Source: Aquipuribacter nitratireducens (GTDB lineage: Bacteria; Actinomycetota; Actinomycetes; Actinomycetales; JBBAYJ01). Taken from it: a stretch of DNA of 64,000 nt. Shown here piece after piece: positions 25,116-32,743 of the stretch. The stretch lies in contig NZ_JBBEOG010000007.1 of the NCBI RefSeq assembly GCF_037860835.1, forward strand, positions 124,001-188,000, read 5' to 3'. Made by a program: the position numbers and the translations under genes. The notes under the pieces are model-generated. The model was not told the origin of the DNA. It was given only the letters and a program-made list of their open reading frames with translations, and ran no database searches. Each line of letters begins with the position of its first letter. Position 1 is the stretch's first letter.

Positions 25116-26440
25116 GCGCGCCCGGTCCCGGCCGCGTGCTGGCCGGTCGCTACCGCCTGCTCGACCAGGTGGCCGTCGGGGCCATGGGCGAGGTGTGGCG
25201 GGCCCACGACGACCGCCTCGACCGCGACGTCGCCGTCAAGGTGCTGCGCCCCGAGCTCGCCGACGACGCCGGGTTCCTCGAGCGCTTCCGCGGGGAGGCG
25301 CGGCACGCGGCGTCCGTCCGGCACCCGCACGTCGCCGCGGTCCACGACTACGGGGAGGACGGGTCGACCGCGACGCAGCAGGTCGCGACGGCGTACCTCG
25401 TCATGGACCTGCTCGACGGGCGGCCCCTGTCCGAGGTCCTCGCCGAGCGCGGACCCCTGCCGGCGGTCGAGGTCGCGGCCCTGCTCGCACAGGTCGCCGA
25501 CGCCCTCGCCGCGGCGCACCGGATCGGGCTCGTCCACCGCGACGTCAAGCCCGCGAACCTCGTCGAGAGCGACGGGCACGTGTGCGTCACCGACTTCGGC
25601 ATCGCCCGCGCCGCCGACGCCGTGCCCGTGACCCGCACGGGGCTCGTCATGGGCACCGCGGAGTACCTGTCGCCGGAGCAGGCGCGCGGGCAGCGCGCGA
25701 CGACGGCCTCGGACGTGTACTCCCTCGGCGTGGTCGCGTACGAGCTGCTGAGCGGACAGCCGCCGTTCACCGGCAGCGCGGCCGACGTGGCCCGCGCCCA
25801 CGTCCACGACCCCGTGCCCGCGCTCCCGGGCAGCGGACCGGGGGCCGTGCCCGCCGGCATGCGCGCGACCGTCGCCCGCTGCCTGCGCAAGGACCCGGCC
25901 CAGCGCCCGGACGTCACCGAGCTCGCCGAGCGGCTGCGGGCGCTCGGCGAGGGTCGCGGCCTCGACGAGCCCGGCAGCGGCGGCTGGGCGGAGGACAGGC
26001 CGACGGCACCCGCCCGGTCGGGCGCCGCGGGCGCGGCAGCCGGCGGCGCGGGGTGGCGGGGCCCGGGTGGGCCCGCGCCCAGGCGCACGCCCCCGGAGCC
26101 CGCGCGACCCTCGCTCCCGCCGACCCGTCCGGTCCCGGTCGTCGAGGCACCCGGCCGGACGGCACCGGCGAGGGACACGGACGCCCCGCCCGCCGTCCCA
26201 CCGGTCGCGCACCGGGTGGTGCCGCGCCGGCCGCCGCCGCGCGTGGGACGGCGCCCGCGCCGGGCGCTGCGGCCCCCGCTCGTGGCGCTCATCGCGCTGG
26301 TCGCGCTGCTGCTGCTCGTCACCCTCCTCCGTGCCTTCGGGCTGCTGGACGGGGGTCTGCCGGACGGCGCGGACGCCGCGGCCACCCACGACCCTGTGAC
26401 ACGCTCGCTCCACCGGACGCACGACGAGGACGGACGATGA
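25112..26440 (+). CDS. pknA: PknA: serine/threonine protein kinase
   Basis: 442 residues. The kinase domain (about 10-270) has the glycine loop QVAVGAMGEVWRA, lysine in DVAVKVL, catalytic loop HRDVKPANLV, DFGIARA and the activation segment GTAEYLSPEQARG. A Pro/Ala/Arg-rich linker leads to a membrane helix (PPLVALIALVALLLLVTLL) and a short extracellular tail without PASTA domains. The glycine loop VGAMGE departs slightly from GxGxxG. It overlaps pbpA and pknB by 4 bases. It probably phosphorylates PknB-pathway targets in cell growth. Confidence 0.93.
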   Translation: MSAPGPGRVLAGRYRLLDQVAVGAMGEVWRAHDDRLDRDVAVKVLRPELADDAGFLERFRGEARHAASVRHPHVAAVHDYGEDGSTATQQVATAYLVMDLLDGRPLSEVLAERGPLPAVEVAALLAQVADALAAAHRIGLVHRDVKPANLVESDGHVCVTDFGIARAADAVPVTRTGLVMGTAEYLSPEQARGQRATTASDVYSLGVVAYELLSGQPPFTGSAADVARAHVHDPVPALPGSGPGAVPAGMRATVARCLRKDPAQRPDVTELAERLRALGEGRGLDEPGSGGWAEDRPTAPARSGAAGAAAGGAGWRGPGGPAPRRTPPEPARPSLPPTRPVPVVEAPGRTAPARDTDAPPAVPPVAHRVVPRRPPPRVGRRPRRALRPPLVALIALVALLLLVTLLRAFGLLDGGLPDGADAAATHDPVTRSLHRTHDEDGR

Positions 26441-28326
26441 CGGATCAGACGACGCCTGGCGGCGCCCGCCTCGTGGGCGGTCGCTACGAGCTGACGGAGC
26501 AGATCGGTCGCGGCGGCATGGCCGAGGTGTGGGCCGCCCGCGACTCGCGCCTGGGGCGCTCCGTCGCGGTCAAGCTCCTGCGGACGGACCTCGCGCGCGA
26601 CCCGTCGTTCCAGGCACGGTTCAAGCGGGAGGCGCAGTCGTCGGCCTCGCTCAACCACCCGTCGATCGTGTCCGTCTACGACACCGGCGAGGACACCGCT
26701 GCCGACCCGTACGGGCACCCGGCGCCGCAGCCGTTCATCGTCATGGAGCACGTGCGCGGCCGGACGGTGAAGCAGATCCTCCAGGAGTCCTCGCCCCTCG
26801 ACGTCGACGACTCCATGCGCATCACGGCCGGCGTGCTCGACGCCCTGCAGTACAGCCACCGCGCGGGGATCATCCACCGGGACATCAAGCCCGGGAACGT
26901 CATGGTCACCGACTCCGGCGAGGTCAAGGTCATGGACTTCGGCATCGCCCGGGCGATGGCCGACACGTCCGCGACCATGACGGGCACGAACGCCGTCCTC
27001 GGCACCGCCCAGTACCTGTCGCCGGAGCAGGCCCGCGGGGAGACCGTGGACGAGCGCTCCGACATCTACTCCGCCGGCTGCCTGCTCTACGAGCTGCTGA
27101 CGGGCCGCCCGCCGTTCGTCGGGGAGAACGCCCTCGCGCTCGCCTACCAGCACGTGGGGGAGACGCCGCAGCCGCCGAGCAGCCTCAACCCCGAGGTTCC
27201 GGGGGACCTCGACAACGTCGTCCTCCACGCGCTCGCGAAGGGCCGCGACGAGCGCTACCAGGACGCCGGCGACTTCATCGCCGACCTCGACCGCGTCGCG
27301 ACGGGCGTGCCCGTCGCCGCACCGCCGGCCGCGGGCGTCGCGGGCGCCGCGACCGCGCTCATGCCCGCCGCCGCAGCGGGCGCCGCCACGCAGCGCCTGC
27401 CCCGCACCGTCAGCGAGCCCGACCCGGGCTGGCCGACGGGCCCGCAGCCGCCGTACCGCGACGAGCTCGACGAGGAGGAGGAGCCGAAGCGCCGCGCGTG
27501 GCTGTACGTCCTGCTCGTCGTCCTCGCGCTCGGCCTCATCGGCGTCCTGTTCTGGCTGTTCGCGGGCGGGGAGGACGAGCCCCTCGTCGACGAGGTCCGC
27601 ATGCCCGACGTCGTCGGGCTGCAGGAGGACGTCGCGGTGCAGGAGCTGCAGACGCTCGGGTTCACCGACGTCACGACCCAGCCGGACGAGGAGTCCGAGG
27701 CCCCGGCGGGAGAGGTCGTCGCCCAGGAGCCGGAACCGTCCGACACGCTCACGCTCGTGCCCGTCGACACCCCGGTCGTCCTCACGGTCGCGACGGGCCC
27801 CGACGAGGTCACGGTGCCGGACGTCAGCGGGCTCACCCAGGCCGAGGCCCGCGAGCAGCTCGTCGCGGCCGGTCTCGTGTTCGCCGGCACGAGCGAGGAG
27901 GACGACCCGGACGCCGAGCGCGGCACCGTCCTGTCGAGCGATCCCGAGGCCGGGCAGACGGTCGAGGAGGGCAGCGACGTCACGCTCGTCCTCGCGAGCG
28001 GTCAGAACGCGGTGCCCGACGTCGTGGGGCTCTCGCAGACGGAGGCCATCGCCGCGCTGCAGGACGCCGGTTTCGCCGTCGAGACGCAGAACGTCGACAG
28101 CCCCGAGGAGCCCGGGACCGTCATCGGTCAGAGCTCCCCGAGCGGTCAGCGCCTCGACATCGGCAGCACGGTGACCCTCGAGGTGGCCGTCGCGCCGGCC
28201 CCGTCGCCGTCGACCGTCACGGAGACCGTGACGCCGACCGCGGAGCCCACCGGGGAGCCGGACGGCCCGGACGGGCCGCCGGAGCCGACCGCCGAGCCGA
28301 CGGGGGAGCCGACCGCCGGGGGCTGA
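26437..28326 (+). CDS. pknB: PknB: PASTA-domain serine/threonine protein kinase
   Basis: 629 residues. The kinase domain (about 16-285) has IGRGGMAEVWAA, SVAVKLL, HRDIKPGNVMV, DFGIARA and GTAQYLSPEQARGE. An Ala/Pro-rich linker, an acidic-basic EEEEPKRR stretch and one membrane helix follow. Three PASTA repeats start at MPDVVGLQ, VPDVSGLT and VPDVVGLS, then a Pro/Thr/Glu-rich tail. PASTA domains bind muropeptides or lipid II. Mycobacterial PknB usually has four repeats; here I count three. It ends the fhaA-pknB run. Confidence 0.95.
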   Translation: MTDQTTPGGARLVGGRYELTEQIGRGGMAEVWAARDSRLGRSVAVKLLRTDLARDPSFQARFKREAQSSASLNHPSIVSVYDTGEDTAADPYGHPAPQPFIVMEHVRGRTVKQILQESSPLDVDDSMRITAGVLDALQYSHRAGIIHRDIKPGNVMVTDSGEVKVMDFGIARAMADTSATMTGTNAVLGTAQYLSPEQARGETVDERSDIYSAGCLLYELLTGRPPFVGENALALAYQHVGETPQPPSSLNPEVPGDLDNVVLHALAKGRDERYQDAGDFIADLDRVATGVPVAAPPAAGVAGAATALMPAAAAGAATQRLPRTVSEPDPGWPTGPQPPYRDELDEEEEPKRRAWLYVLLVVLALGLIGVLFWLFAGGEDEPLVDEVRMPDVVGLQEDVAVQELQTLGFTDVTTQPDEESEAPAGEVVAQEPEPSDTLTLVPVDTPVVLTVATGPDEVTVPDVSGLTQAEAREQLVAAGLVFAGTSEEDDPDAERGTVLSSDPEAGQTVEEGSDVTLVLASGQNAVPDVVGLSQTEAIAALQDAGFAVETQNVDSPEEPGTVIGQSSPSGQRLDIGSTVTLEVAVAPAPSPSTVTETVTPTAEPTGEPDGPDGPPEPTAEPTGEPTAGG

Positions 28327-28369
28327 GGCTCCGACCGGCTGGGGAGCAGCGCACGGCGGGACCGGCGCC

Positions 28370-29017
28370 TCAGCGGCGCACGAGGGGGCTGAGGCCTTCC
28401 GCCCGGCGCGGGGCCTCGGTGTCGCCGAGCACCGCGAGCCAGTTCGCGAGCAGCAGGTGCCCGCCCTCGGTGAGGACGGACTCGGGGTGGAACTGCACCC
28501 CGTGCAGCGGCAGGTCGACGTGCTGCAGCGCCATGACGACGCCGCCCGGCGTGCGACCGGTGACGCGCAGCTCGTCGGGCACGGTCCCGTCGACCACGGC
28601 GAGGGAGTGGTACCGGGTCGCGGTGAACGGCGACGGGAGCGCGGCGAGGACGCCGTCCCCGGTGTGGACGACCGGGCTCGTCTTGCCGTGGAGCAGCTCC
28701 GGGGCGTGCGTGACGGTCGCGCCGAACGCCTCGGCGAGCGCCTGGTGCCCCAGGCACACGCCGAGCAGCGGCTGCCCGCGCTCGGCGGCCCGGCGGACCG
28801 TCGCGACGAGGATCCCGGCCTCCGACGGCGTGCCGGGACCCGGCGAGAGGAGGACCCCGTCGTAGGAGTCGGCGTGCTCCGGCCCGACCTCGTCGTTGCG
28901 GACGACGTCGACGTGCGCGCCGAGCTGGCGCAGGTAGCCGACGAGGGTGAAGACGAAGGAGTCGTAGCTGTCGACGACGAGGACGCGGGGGCCGTCGACG
29001 GGTGTCGCGGTGCTCAC
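28370..29017 (-). CDS. pabA: Glutamine amidotransferase, anthranilate/aminodeoxychorismate synthase component II
   Basis: 215 residues of class I glutamine amidotransferase. It has VLVVDSYDSFVFTLVGYL, LLSPGPGTPSEAG, the nucleophile in LLGVCLGHQALAEAFGA and the HPES histidine-glutamate pair. It releases ammonia from glutamine for PabB or TrpE. No partner gene is in the window. In this actinobacterial position, convergent to pknB, the gene is normally called pabA or trpG. The GTG at 29017 overlaps the upstream small membrane-protein gene as GTGA. Confidence 0.92.
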   Translation of the reverse strand: MSTATPVDGPRVLVVDSYDSFVFTLVGYLRQLGAHVDVVRNDEVGPEHADSYDGVLLSPGPGTPSEAGILVATVRRAAERGQPLLGVCLGHQALAEAFGATVTHAPELLHGKTSPVVHTGDGVLAALPSPFTATRYHSLAVVDGTVPDELRVTGRTPGGVVMALQHVDLPLHGVQFHPESVLTEGGHLLLANWLAVLGDTEAPRRAEGLSPLVRR

Positions 29018-29190
29018 GGGGCGGGCTCCTCCGAGGTGGTGACGGTCTGCTCGTTGAACGGGACGTACGGCGCGAGGGCGGGGAACAGCCAGAGGAAGCA
29101 CACGGCGACCACGGCGAGCGCGAGGACGAGGACCTGCAGCATCCGCACCGGCCAGGGCCCGGGCAGCGCACGCCAGAGCGCGCCGTACAT
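29014..29190 (-). CDS. Small single-pass membrane protein next to sortase
   Basis: 58 residues: a short amphipathic start (MYGALWRALPGPWPVRML), one membrane helix (QVLVLALAVVAVCFLWLFPAL) and a short C-terminal tail. The ATG at 29190 shares a base with the sortase stop (TGATG) and the 3' end overlaps pabA (GTGA), so it is almost surely translated. Similar small proteins occur at this spot in other actinobacteria. Function unknown. Confidence 0.78.
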   Translation of the reverse strand: MYGALWRALPGPWPVRMLQVLVLALAVVAVCFLWLFPALAPYVPFNEQTVTTSEEPAP

Positions 29191-29936
29191 CACGCGCCCC
29201 CGCCCGTCGCCGCGCTCGCCGCGGCCAGGACGTCCGGACGGCCGTCGGCGCGCGGGGTCGAGCTCTCGAGCAGGGCGTGGACGACGTACCGCTCCCGCGC
29301 GCTGAACATCGGGTGGCAGGAGGTCATGGTGAGCCACGCCTCGGTCGGCTCCTCACCCGGGCGGTCCGGCACCGGCGCGATGACCTCGACGTCGGTCGGC
29401 AGCACGATCCGGCTCGCCTGCACGCGGTAGACGTGGAACTCGGTGGCGGTCTCGACGACGACCGGGTCGCCGGTGCGGAGCTCGGCGATGGGGTTGAACG
29501 GCGCGCCGTAGGTGGTGCGGTGGCCGGCGATCGCGAAGTTGCCGACCTCGCCCGGGCCGGCGGTGCCGTCGTAGTGGCCGATGCCCTGCTGGAGCTCGAG
29601 CTCGCCCGTGCCCGCGACGACGGGGCGCACGTAGTCGTCGCCGAAGGCGGGGACGCGCAGGAGCGCGACGGCCTCGCTCGGCAGCGCGGCCAGCACGGGG
29701 TCGGCGGCCACCGGGTCCGGCTCGGCGGCCGGCTCGGGACGGGCGGGCGCGGCGCCGTCCTGCCCGGACGCGAGCGCGTCCCACTGCTCCTCCAGCGCCG
29801 CGGTGGTGCGGGCCTGCGCCCGGTCCGCCTCGACGTCGGTCCACCACAGCTGCCACGCGAGGAAGAGCAGGAGGAGCACGCCGAGCGTCATGACGAGCTC
29901 GCCGGTCGTGCGGACGAGGAGGCGGCCGGCGGTCAC
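29190..29936 (-). CDS. Class E sortase
   Basis: 248 residues. An N-terminal signal anchor (GELVMTLGVLLLLFLAWQLWW) precedes the catalytic domain with NFAIAGHRTTYGAPFN (histidine), VYRVQASRIVLPTDVEV, and TMTSCHPMFSARERYVV (cysteine and arginine). Class E sortases attach surface proteins, often with an LAXTG signal, to peptidoglycan; no substrate with that signal is seen in the window. GTG at 29936 overlaps the DUF881 stop. The spot between DUF881 and pabA is typical of actinobacteria. Confidence 0.92.
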   Translation of the reverse strand: MTAGRLLVRTTGELVMTLGVLLLLFLAWQLWWTDVEADRAQARTTAALEEQWDALASGQDGAAPARPEPAAEPDPVAADPVLAALPSEAVALLRVPAFGDDYVRPVVAGTGELELQQGIGHYDGTAGPGEVGNFAIAGHRTTYGAPFNPIAELRTGDPVVVETATEFHVYRVQASRIVLPTDVEVIAPVPDRPGEEPTEAWLTMTSCHPMFSARERYVVHALLESSTPRADGRPDVLAAASAATGGGA

Positions 29937-30724
29937 GACACGACCGAGGCGTGCCGCAGCTCGAGAGGCCCCGTGTACGCGGGCAGCTCCGCCTCCTCGA
30001 GGACGCTCACCTCGTAGCCGAGACCGAAGGTCTCGACGTACTGCCGGTACGTCCGCACGGCCTCGGACGCCTCGAGCGCGGCCTGCATCTGCGCGACGTC
30101 CCCCACCGCGGTGACGACGTACGGCGGGGAGTACGGCCGTCCCTGCAGGCTGAGGGTGTTGCCGACGCAGCGGACGGCGCTGGTGGAGATGACGCGCTGG
30201 TCCATGAGCATCATCGCCTCGGCACCCCCGCGCCACAGCGCGTTGACGACGCCCTGGACGTCCTCCTGGTGCACGACGAGGTCGTCGAGGGAGCGGGCGC
30301 GCTGGGCCCGGTTGCTGCTCGGGTCGGCGTCGTCGATGACGACCCGCACGGCCGGGCCGGTGACCGGCACCATGCCGGCGGCCTCGCTCGTCGTGAGCAG
30401 GCGGGCCTCGAGCGCGGGGTCCGTGCGCCCCGCCTGCTCCTCGAGCGTCTCGACCTCCCCGCGCAGGGACTCGACGACGACCGCGACCTGCTCGGCCTCC
30501 TGCGCCTCCCCGCGGACGAGCCCGGCGAGGTCCGCGCTGTCGTCGCGCAGGTCCGTGCCCTGCGCGGTCGTGCCGCCCGCGACGAACAGCATGCCGGCGG
30601 CGGCGAGCGTGAGCGCGACGCCGATGCCCGGGCCCTGCCGGCGCAGGCGCGCGACGATGCCGCGGCGCGGCGGGGGCGCGGCGGGGGGCGCGGGCGGGGT
30701 CGTCGTCATCCCTCCCATTGTCAC
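29933..30724 (-). CDS. DUF881 membrane-anchored protein
   Basis: About 263 residues. An N-terminal Pro/Ala-rich cytoplasmic part is followed by one membrane helix (GIGVALTLAAAGMLFVAGG), a coiled-coil-like region rich in Glu (about 60-100) and the DUF881 domain with GPAVRVVIDDADP, VVNALWRGGAEAMMLMDQRVIS and YSPPYVVTAVGD. DUF881 proteins are linked to division and sporulation loci but have no known activity. The start is uncertain: GTG 30724, ATG 30718 and ATG 30709 are all in frame and none has a well-placed ribosome site. Confidence 0.85.
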   Translation of the reverse strand: MTMGGMTTTPPAPPAAPPPRRGIVARLRRQGPGIGVALTLAAAGMLFVAGGTTAQGTDLRDDSADLAGLVRGEAQEAEQVAVVVESLRGEVETLEEQAGRTDPALEARLLTTSEAAGMVPVTGPAVRVVIDDADPSSNRAQRARSLDDLVVHQEDVQGVVNALWRGGAEAMMLMDQRVISTSAVRCVGNTLSLQGRPYSPPYVVTAVGDVAQMQAALEASEAVRTYRQYVETFGLGYEVSVLEEAELPAYTGPLELRHASVVS

Positions 30725-30811
30725 CCGAGGTCAGGGCCGGGAGGCACGGGCGCCGTAGTCTGTCCGTCGGCTGCACCAGCGCCACCCGTCATCCCACCCC
30801 GAGGAGCACCC

Positions 30812-31060
30812 GTGCCGGAGTCCACCCCGCCGCGCAAGAAGGCGGCGGCCCCCACGCCCGAGCGGTCCAGCGCCCCCAAGGCCAGCCCTTCCTGGTGGGT
30901 GCCGGTCATGGTCGGCCTCATGGTCCTCGGGCTCATCTGGATCGTCGTCTTCTACATCACCCAGCAGGCCTACCCGATCCCCGGCATCGGCCTGTGGAAC
31001 CTCGGCATCGGGTTCGCCATCGCGATGGCCGGGTTCATCATGACGACGCGCTGGCGCTGA
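30812..31060 (+). CDS. crgA: CrgA: cell division membrane protein
   Basis: 82 residues. A charged Pro/Ala/Lys-rich N-terminus is followed by two membrane helices (WWVPVMVGLMVLGLIWIVVFYI and IGLWNLGIGFAIAMAGFIMTT) joined by a short loop with the conserved AYPIPG. CrgA tunes FtsZ ring formation and recruits FtsI and CwsA in actinobacteria. GTG at 30812 has GAGGAG 5-6 bases upstream. It is divergent from the DUF881 gene. Confidence 0.93.
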   Translation: MPESTPPRKKAAAPTPERSSAPKASPSWWVPVMVGLMVLGLIWIVVFYITQQAYPIPGIGLWNLGIGFAIAMAGFIMTTRWR

Positions 31061-31095
31061 TCCGCGCGCTGACCTGGGGAACTACACGGGTGGAA

Positions 31096-31129
31096 GTTGT
31101 CCCCACCTGTTGTCCACAGTGGGGATAAC
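31096..31129. terminator. Hairpin between convergent crgA and rhomboid genes, with a DnaA box in its loop
   Basis: GTTGTCCCCAC (31096-31106) and GTGGGGATAAC (31119-31129) pair with one G-T wobble and enclose a 12-base loop. The loop holds TTGTCCACA (31110-31118), a perfect high-GC actinobacterial DnaA box; the arms also hold near-boxes TTGTCCCCA and, reversed, TTATCCCCA. Location between two gene ends suggests a terminator; the DnaA box raises a second possible role. Confidence 0.6.
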
Positions 31130-31150
31130 CGGTGGTCCGTCCCGACGCCC

Positions 31151-32074
31151 TCAGAAGAGGAGACCGTCGGGCACGAGGGCCCACCGCAGCAGCACGAGCC
31201 CGACGAGTCCGAGCACGACGAGGGCGAGCCCCGCGACCTGCCACGCCTGACGTCGGGCGCGGGGCGCCAGGAGGAGGACGGCGGCGGACGCGAGCCCGCC
31301 GACCAGCCCGCCGACGTGGCCCTGCCACGAGATGCCCGGCAGCAGGAACCCCGCGACGGCGAGGACACCGAGCACGGCGAGCTGGCGCCCGAACGGCGCC
31401 CCCCGCCGGGCGTCGAGGACGACACCGGCGCCGAGGAGCCCGAACACCGCGCCGGACGCACCGACGGTGAGGCCCGCCCACGCAGGCGACTGCGGCGACG
31501 TGAGCCACAGGACCCCGACGGACGACGCGAGCGTCGACACCCCGAGGACGGCGCCGAGCCGGGCGCGTCCGAGGACCGGCTCGAGCTCACGGCCGACCAC
31601 CCACAGCGCGACACCGTTGAGGAGGAGGTGGAACGGGAACGACGGGGAGTGCACGAGCCCGGCGGTGAGGAAGCGCCACGGCTGGGACTGCGACACGACC
31701 GGGCTGAACCCCAGCGTCGACGTCACGCCCGGCACGACGAGCTGGAGCACGTACACCACCGCGAGCACGACGAGCAGCGCCTGCGTGAGCAGGGGACGGC
31801 CCCCGCCGTGGACCGCGCCGACGACTGTGCGGGCGCGCACCGCGGGGTCGGCGCGCACGCAGTCGACGCAGTGGATGCCGACCGCCGCCGGCCGCTGGCA
31901 CTGCGGGCACGTCGGCCGCTCGCACCGCTGGCAGCGGACGTAGGAGACGCGGTCGGGGTGGCGGGGGCAGACCGGCGGGGCCGCGTGGCCGGGCGGGTCC
32001 GCCTGCCCACCGGGAGGCGGGCCGGGACCGTCGCCGGTCCCGGCCGCACCCGGGGTGTCAGGAGAGCTCGACAC
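31151..32074 (-). CDS. Rhomboid-family serine protease with N-terminal zinc finger
   Basis: 307 residues. After a Pro/Gly-rich start comes a cysteine/histidine cluster resembling a B-box zinc finger (CPRHPDRVSYVRCQRCERP, then CPQCQRPAAVGIHCVDC). The rhomboid core has about six membrane helices with the catalytic serine in TVGASGAVFGLLG and histidine in WQGHVGGLVGG; the oxyanion region includes HLLLNGVALW. It cleaves membrane proteins within the bilayer. The GTG at 32074 overlaps the cyclophilin gene by 17 bases, so the start may lie slightly later. Confidence 0.9.
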   Translation of the reverse strand: MSSSPDTPGAAGTGDGPGPPPGGQADPPGHAAPPVCPRHPDRVSYVRCQRCERPTCPQCQRPAAVGIHCVDCVRADPAVRARTVVGAVHGGGRPLLTQALLVVLAVVYVLQLVVPGVTSTLGFSPVVSQSQPWRFLTAGLVHSPSFPFHLLLNGVALWVVGRELEPVLGRARLGAVLGVSTLASSVGVLWLTSPQSPAWAGLTVGASGAVFGLLGAGVVLDARRGAPFGRQLAVLGVLAVAGFLLPGISWQGHVGGLVGGLASAAVLLLAPRARRQAWQVAGLALVVLGLVGLVLLRWALVPDGLLF

Positions 32075-32588
32075 CGGTGATGGTGACGTCCTCGACGGGC
32101 CGGTCGCGCATGTCCGTCGCGGTCGTGGCGATCGAGTCGACGACGGCGCGCGACTCGGCGTCGGCCACCTTGCCGAAGATCGTGTGCTTGCCCTGCAGGT
32201 GCGGGGTCGGCACGACGGTGATGAAGAACTGCGACCCGTTGGTGCCCTTGCCCATGCGCTTGCCGGCGTTCGCCATCGCGAGCAGGTAGGGCTCACCGAA
32301 CGTGAGCTCGGGGTGGATCTCGTCGTCGAAGGTGTAGCCGGGCCCGCCCGTCCCGGTGCCGAGCGGGCAGCCGCCCTGGACCATGAACCCGTCGATGACG
32401 CGGTGGAACGCGAGGCCGTCGAAGAACGGGTCCTGCCGCTTCTGCCCGGTCCTCGGGTCCTCCCACTGCTTCTCGCCGGAGGCGAGGCCGGTGAAGTTGG
32501 CGACGGTCTTCGGGGCGTGGTTGCCGTACAGCTCCACGCGGATGTCGCCCTTGGACGTCTTGATGGTCGCGGTCTGCGTCGCAAGCAT
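32058..32588 (-). CDS. ppiA: Cyclophilin-type peptidyl-prolyl cis-trans isomerase
   Basis: 176 residues of the cytoplasmic cyclophilin family: NHAPKTVANFTGLASG, FHRVIDGFMVQGGCPLGTGTGGPGY, FGEPYLLAMANAG, NGSQFFITVVPTPHLQGKHTIFG. The active-site Arg, Phe, Met and Gln are present, and a His stands in the position where human cyclophilin A has Trp, as is usual in bacteria. It speeds proline isomerisation during folding. Located between rhomboid and DUF3566/gyrA in the conserved actinobacterial order. Confidence 0.94.
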   Translation of the reverse strand: MLATQTATIKTSKGDIRVELYGNHAPKTVANFTGLASGEKQWEDPRTGQKRQDPFFDGLAFHRVIDGFMVQGGCPLGTGTGGPGYTFDDEIHPELTFGEPYLLAMANAGKRMGKGTNGSQFFITVVPTPHLQGKHTIFGKVADAESRAVVDSIATTATDMRDRPVEDVTITGVELS

Positions 32589-32686
32589 GCGTCCAGTGTC
32601 TCAGGCGGGCGTGACTGGGTGCGCCCGGCGACGGGTAGCGGCAGGATGGGGCCCGCGCGTCCGGGCGAGGGGCCCTGACGTGCGAG

Positions 32687-32728
32687 GACCGGCACCACAC
32701 GACCGGCACCACACGACCGGCACCAGAA
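32687..32728. repeat. Three tandem copies of a 14-base repeat
   Basis: GACCGGCACCACAC occurs at 32687-32700 and 32701-32714, with a third degenerate copy GACCGGCACCAGAA at 32715-32728. It ends 15 bases before the start codon of the gene at 32744, in its probable leader, and just outside the divergent ppiA gene. It could be a regulator site or polymerase-slippage product. Confidence 0.8.
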
Positions 32729-32743
32729 CCGCGAGGAGGACCC

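Noticed and set aside
28323-28373. CTGAGGC/GCCTCAG inverted repeat between pknB and pabA ends as a terminator
   Set aside because: Only seven bases with a 37-base loop, and both arms overlap gene ends. Too weak to call.
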